A stretch of 64,000 nucleotides of DNA, from NCBI GenBank assembly GCA_032250905.1, contig JAVVEQ010000007.1, positions 30,259-94,258 on the forward strand, in the 5' to 3' direction. The stretch's first letter is position 1. Every line of letters starts with the position of its first letter. The notes under the pieces are model-generated. The model did not search any database, was not told the DNA's origin, and saw only the letters and a list, made by a program, of their open reading frames with translations. Shown in pieces: positions 61,690 to 64,000 of this stretch. Origin of the DNA: Desulfotignum sp032250905. GTDB lineage: Bacteria > Desulfobacterota > Desulfobacteria > Desulfobacterales > Desulfobacteraceae. Both the position numbers and the translations under genes were made by a program.

Positions 61690-62286
61690 ATGAAATCCCG
61701 CAAGAATTTTGTCCGTGACGTCGTGTGGATCTCTGCGGCGGCTGTTCTGATCCTTTTTTTACTGATTTTTATCGGCTGCGGATCAGATCCCCCCTCGACT
61801 GAACAGGACAGTGTGATTCAGGTCAATGACTGGGCGATCTCTCTGGAAGAATTTAATGAACAGCTCAAGTTCGAGGTCTATGCGGATCCGGAAATCGATC
61901 TGACGCAGGGCAGCCGGGCCGCCTTCATCGATTATCTCATCCAGAAGGAGCTGATGATCCAGGAAGCAGCACGTCTCAAGCTGGACCGGAAAGAGGAATT
62001 TGTCCGCACCATTCAGACCTACTGGGAGTCCACCCTTATTCGGCACCTGATGGATTTGAAGACCGAGGAATTCATGAAAAAGATTCTTGTAACCGAAGAT
62101 GAGATCGATACTTTCTATGCAGAAAACAAAGACCGGTTCGACGGTGTCCCCCCGGCAGAGGCAAGAGAGCGGATTGTTCAGACATTGACGTCCCGGGAAC
62201 TGTCGGCCAGAATGGAGAAATGGACTGATTCGCTTCGAGAGAATGCTGAAATCATCATCGATCCGCAATTGATCAACCAACCTTGA
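61690..62286 (+). CDS. SurA-N-like periplasmic lipoprotein
   Basis: A 198-residue lipoprotein: N-terminal hydrophobic segment VVWISAAAVLILFLLIFIGC with lipobox-like IGC, then a SurA/PpiC N-terminal-type chaperone fold: VIQVNDWAISLEEFNEQLKF, FIDYLIQKELMIQEAARLKL, KILVTEDEIDTFYAENKDRF, and ARERIVQTLTSRELSARMEK. No parvulin PPIase domain follows, so it is a shortened relative of peptidyl-prolyl isomerase chaperones. It is the first of three coupled genes. Confidence 0.78.
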   Translation: MKSRKNFVRDVVWISAAAVLILFLLIFIGCGSDPPSTEQDSVIQVNDWAISLEEFNEQLKFEVYADPEIDLTQGSRAAFIDYLIQKELMIQEAARLKLDRKEEFVRTIQTYWESTLIRHLMDLKTEEFMKKILVTEDEIDTFYAENKDRFDGVPPAEARERIVQTLTSRELSARMEKWTDSLRENAEIIIDPQLINQP

Positions 62287-62297
62287 CGGATATAGGT

Positions 62298-62867
62298 ATG
62301 AAAATGACAGCCCAGGAAAAACCGCCCGCCAAAATTGTACGCAGACAGTATTTTATTAAAAAAGATTTCCAGACCCGATTCATTGTCAAATTTATTCTGG
62401 TGTTGGTGATAGGGGGGGTCATATCCATTGGTCTGACCTTGTTGACCACCCGGGGGACACTGACCACATCCTTTGTGAATTCCAGGCTGTTGATTCAGAA
62501 TACGCCGCTGGCCATCATGCCTTCCGTTGTATTGACGACACTGATCACCATTGTGATGGTAGGCATTGTTATCGCGATCGTTACATTGCTGGTTTCCCAC
62601 AAGATCGCCGGCCCCATGTACCGGTTCGAGAAAGATATCGAACGCATCGCCGGGGGTGACCTGAAAAACCATATCAACCTCCGGAAAGGGGACCAGTTCC
62701 AGGAAACGGTAAAAACGCTCAACCGCATGATCGACAGCCTGAATTCGAAAGTGACGGAAATCCAGAAGGACGTGGTCGAAAATGCTGAAAATCAGGACCT
62801 GCCGGAGTCCTGCCGGGCCGAATTTGACAAGCTGAACCGAAAAATTATATCCCGCTTTATGCTGTGA
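62298..62867 (+). CDS. membrane protein with HAMP domain, no output domain
   Basis: A 189-residue protein with two membrane segments (RFIVKFILVLVIGGVISIGL and VLTTLITIVMVGIVIAIVTL) separated by a short periplasmic loop, then a HAMP domain (HKIAGPMYRFEKDIERIAGG, and RKGDQFQETVKTLNRMIDSL). It ends in a short coiled coil without kinase, cyclase or chemotaxis domain. It is 11 bases after the SurA-like gene; an ATG at 62298 is preferred over TTG 62283. Confidence 0.8.
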   Translation: MKMTAQEKPPAKIVRRQYFIKKDFQTRFIVKFILVLVIGGVISIGLTLLTTRGTLTTSFVNSRLLIQNTPLAIMPSVVLTTLITIVMVGIVIAIVTLLVSHKIAGPMYRFEKDIERIAGGDLKNHINLRKGDQFQETVKTLNRMIDSLNSKVTEIQKDVVENAENQDLPESCRAEFDKLNRKIISRFML

Positions 62868-63472
62868 CAAAAAAATTTAAAATATTTTTGCCAGGATGTC
62901 TGGCCCGAAAGGTCCGGTCGGCCATCCTGCTTTCCCTCCTTTCCTGCATCCTGGCTGTGGCAACGGTCGATGCCCAGACCTGGAAAGTTCTTGAGACCAA
63001 GTACCTGGTCATCAGTTACAGGGACCTTGAGGACCTCCGGCAGTTCGACCGGCAGATCAAGTACAGTGGGGGCAGGAAAAGCGGCTTTTTCGGGTTTTTT
63101 TTCGCCCCATCCCGTTCTTCCGATTCGCCGGAAAGCTTTGAACAACTGCTGATGGACAAAGTGGACGGGCTGTTCGAAAAAGTACAGCGCATACTTGACA
63201 TGCGCAAGCCCATCAAGGTCAATGTTCAGCTCTATCCGGACCAGATAGCCCTGGACGAGGCCTACTACAAGATATATGGAAAACGCGATTCGTTGCGTGC
63301 CTGGTATATTTATGAGTTCAACACCATCTATCTCAATGTGCAGAATCTGTTTGACGGCATGCTTGCCCATGAATGCGCCCATGCCATAGTGGACAATTAT
63401 TTTGAAACCCGGCCACCCCGGGCGGCAGCCGAAATTCTGGCCCGGTATGTGGACGACCATCTGGGCAACTAG
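62864..63472 (+). CDS. exported protein with HExxH motif
   Basis: A 202-residue protein beginning at GTG that overlaps the HAMP gene stop (GTGA). Signal-peptide-like SAILLSLLSCILAVATVDAQ, then a domain with YLVISYRDLEDLRQF and a C-terminal zinc-peptidase-like helix GMLAHECAHAIVDNYFETRP (HECAH matches HExxH). It could be a small metallopeptidase or an inactive relative; a third metal ligand is not evident. It ends the three-gene set. Confidence 0.7.
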   Translation: MTKKFKIFLPGCLARKVRSAILLSLLSCILAVATVDAQTWKVLETKYLVISYRDLEDLRQFDRQIKYSGGRKSGFFGFFFAPSRSSDSPESFEQLLMDKVDGLFEKVQRILDMRKPIKVNVQLYPDQIALDEAYYKIYGKRDSLRAWYIYEFNTIYLNVQNLFDGMLAHECAHAIVDNYFETRPPRAAAEILARYVDDHLGN

Positions 63473-63564
63473 GATAGAACAGATTCATTTAAAATGAAAA
63501 ACGGTAAATTTTTTTTATCCGCTATTGCACTTCACCCGCGGCTGTGTAATACTTCTTTACTGAA

Positions 63565-63628
63565 ACTGTCGGAGCAAAACGCCTGAACCTGAGACTCCCC
63601 CCGATTTGGTCTCCGGCAGTGCCGACGG
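63565..63628 (+). ncRNA. structured leader RNA, class not recognised
   Basis: The 209 bases between the HExxH gene and the PHP gene contain nested inverted repeats: outer GTCGG (63568-63572) with CCGAC (63622-63626), inner GAGAC (63591-63595) with GTCTC (63609-63613), and a small GGC-AGT-GCC hairpin before the outer arm, with the unpaired string GCAAAACGCCTGAACC between. An AT-rich tail leads to the start codon 54 bases later. The layout suggests a riboswitch or other leader RNA; it shares a GCAAA-type string with cyclic-di-GMP-I riboswitches but I cannot match the full consensus. Confidence 0.4.
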
Positions 63629-63681
63629 TAAATTATTTTAACTATATACTGGTAAGTCCTATAATTAAGGATGACCGACCG

Positions 63682-64000
63682 ATGATGATCGATACGCATT
63701 CACACATTCTGCCGGGTATAGATGATGGTGCCGGCGATATGGCTGAAGCCCTGGAATTCGTCCAGGAAGCGGTCAGCCAGGGCGTGACGGTCATTTATGC
63801 CACCCCCCACAGTTGTGACGGAGTGTATAACTGTGAAAGGGAAACGATCTGCCTGGCCTGGCAAAAACTGTCCGAAGCGGTGCGTAAAGAAAACCTGGAT
63901 ATCCGTATCATGCCCGGTTCGGAAATTCGGCTCAACCTCGACCTGCTGAACCTTCTTGATGCCGGTCATCTGGTCACGCTGGGAGAAGGGGGCACTTTTA
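63682..64000 (+). CDS. CpsB/YwqE-like PHP-type tyrosine-protein phosphatase, 5' part
   Basis: The first 106 codons of a PHP-domain protein: MMIDTHSHILPGIDDGAGDM with the D-x-H-x-H metal motif, VTVIYATPHSCDGVYNC, and IMPGSEIRLNLDLLNLLDAG. This pattern is typical of CpsB/Wzb-YwqE phosphatases that act on polysaccharide-export tyrosine kinases, so an exopolysaccharide locus may begin here. The frame continues past the window end. Confidence 0.85.
   Translation, partial: MMIDTHSHILPGIDDGAGDMAEALEFVQEAVSQGVTVIYATPHSCDGVYNCERETICLAWQKLSEAVRKENLDIRIMPGSEIRLNLDLLNLLDAGHLVTLGEGGTF

Overview
The window looks like chromosome of a strictly anaerobic, complete-oxidising sulfate reducer of the Desulfobacteraceae type (Desulfobacterota). 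This is inferred from gene content: heterodisulfide-reductase (Hdr) and DsrK-like modules, MetF/MetV, an MttB-family methyltransferase, a tungsten/molybdenum aldehyde oxidoreductase, TRAP transport of hydroxy acids, sigma-54 PAS regulators, and four genes that only make sense if UGA is read as selenocysteine (Sec). No rRNA, phage, insertion sequence or CRISPR array was seen.

Layout. 1-3.2 kb: 3' end of a MocA-like nucleotidyltransferase, a gamma-carbonic anhydrase, two tiny overlapping genes and a PAS histidine kinase. 3.5-13.1 kb: the main attraction, one seven-gene operon: HTH-receiver regulator, MTHFR-like protein, HdrC/HdrB-type protein with Sec, a 1491-residue HdrA fused to an NfnB/GltD-like flavoprotein, MvhD with Sec, MetV and MetF. 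It resembles the MetFV-HdrABC-MvhD complex of acetogens, expected here to work on methylene-/methyl-tetrahydrofolate in the Wood-Ljungdahl pathway, probably with flavin-based electron confurcation. 13.3-23.6 kb: glnS, an MttB-family methyltransferase, a large GAF-like protein, cysS-ispF, csaA and a DEAD-box helicase. 23.7-27.7 kb: a Sec peroxiredoxin followed by a zone of gene decay (BON-domain gene, unknown fragment, deacetylase fragment) around an intact MFS transporter.

27.7-36.9 kb, all on the minus strand: a second HdrC/HdrB-type Sec protein with its own promoter and terminator, then a TRAP transporter (DctPQM), a D-lactate/glycolate-type dehydrogenase (FAD and Fe-S subunits), a LarA racemase and an XRE-cupin regulator, which together look like an uptake and oxidation unit for both enantiomers of lactate or a related 2-hydroxy acid. 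37-45.8 kb: TPR protein, conserved small protein, M20 peptidase, polar amino-acid ABC permease/binding protein set without ATPase, an FmdE remnant, a PAS-GAF kinase, a ZIP metal transporter and a NifX-like protein behind a sigma-54 promoter. 46-54.7 kb, minus strand: sigma-54 activator, class II aldolase-like protein, aldehyde:ferredoxin oxidoreductase, malic enzyme, acyl-CoA ligase and an SH3-domain protein. 54.9-61.5 kb: His-rich protein, nagZ, tsaD, purM, the hom-thrH-rfaE1 operon and initiator tRNA-Met with clear promoter and terminator. 61.7-64 kb: a SurA-like lipoprotein, HAMP protein and HExxH protein, then a structured leader before a CpsB/YwqE-like PHP phosphatase that runs off the end.

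All function calls come from reading protein motifs by eye; no database search or alignment was run.
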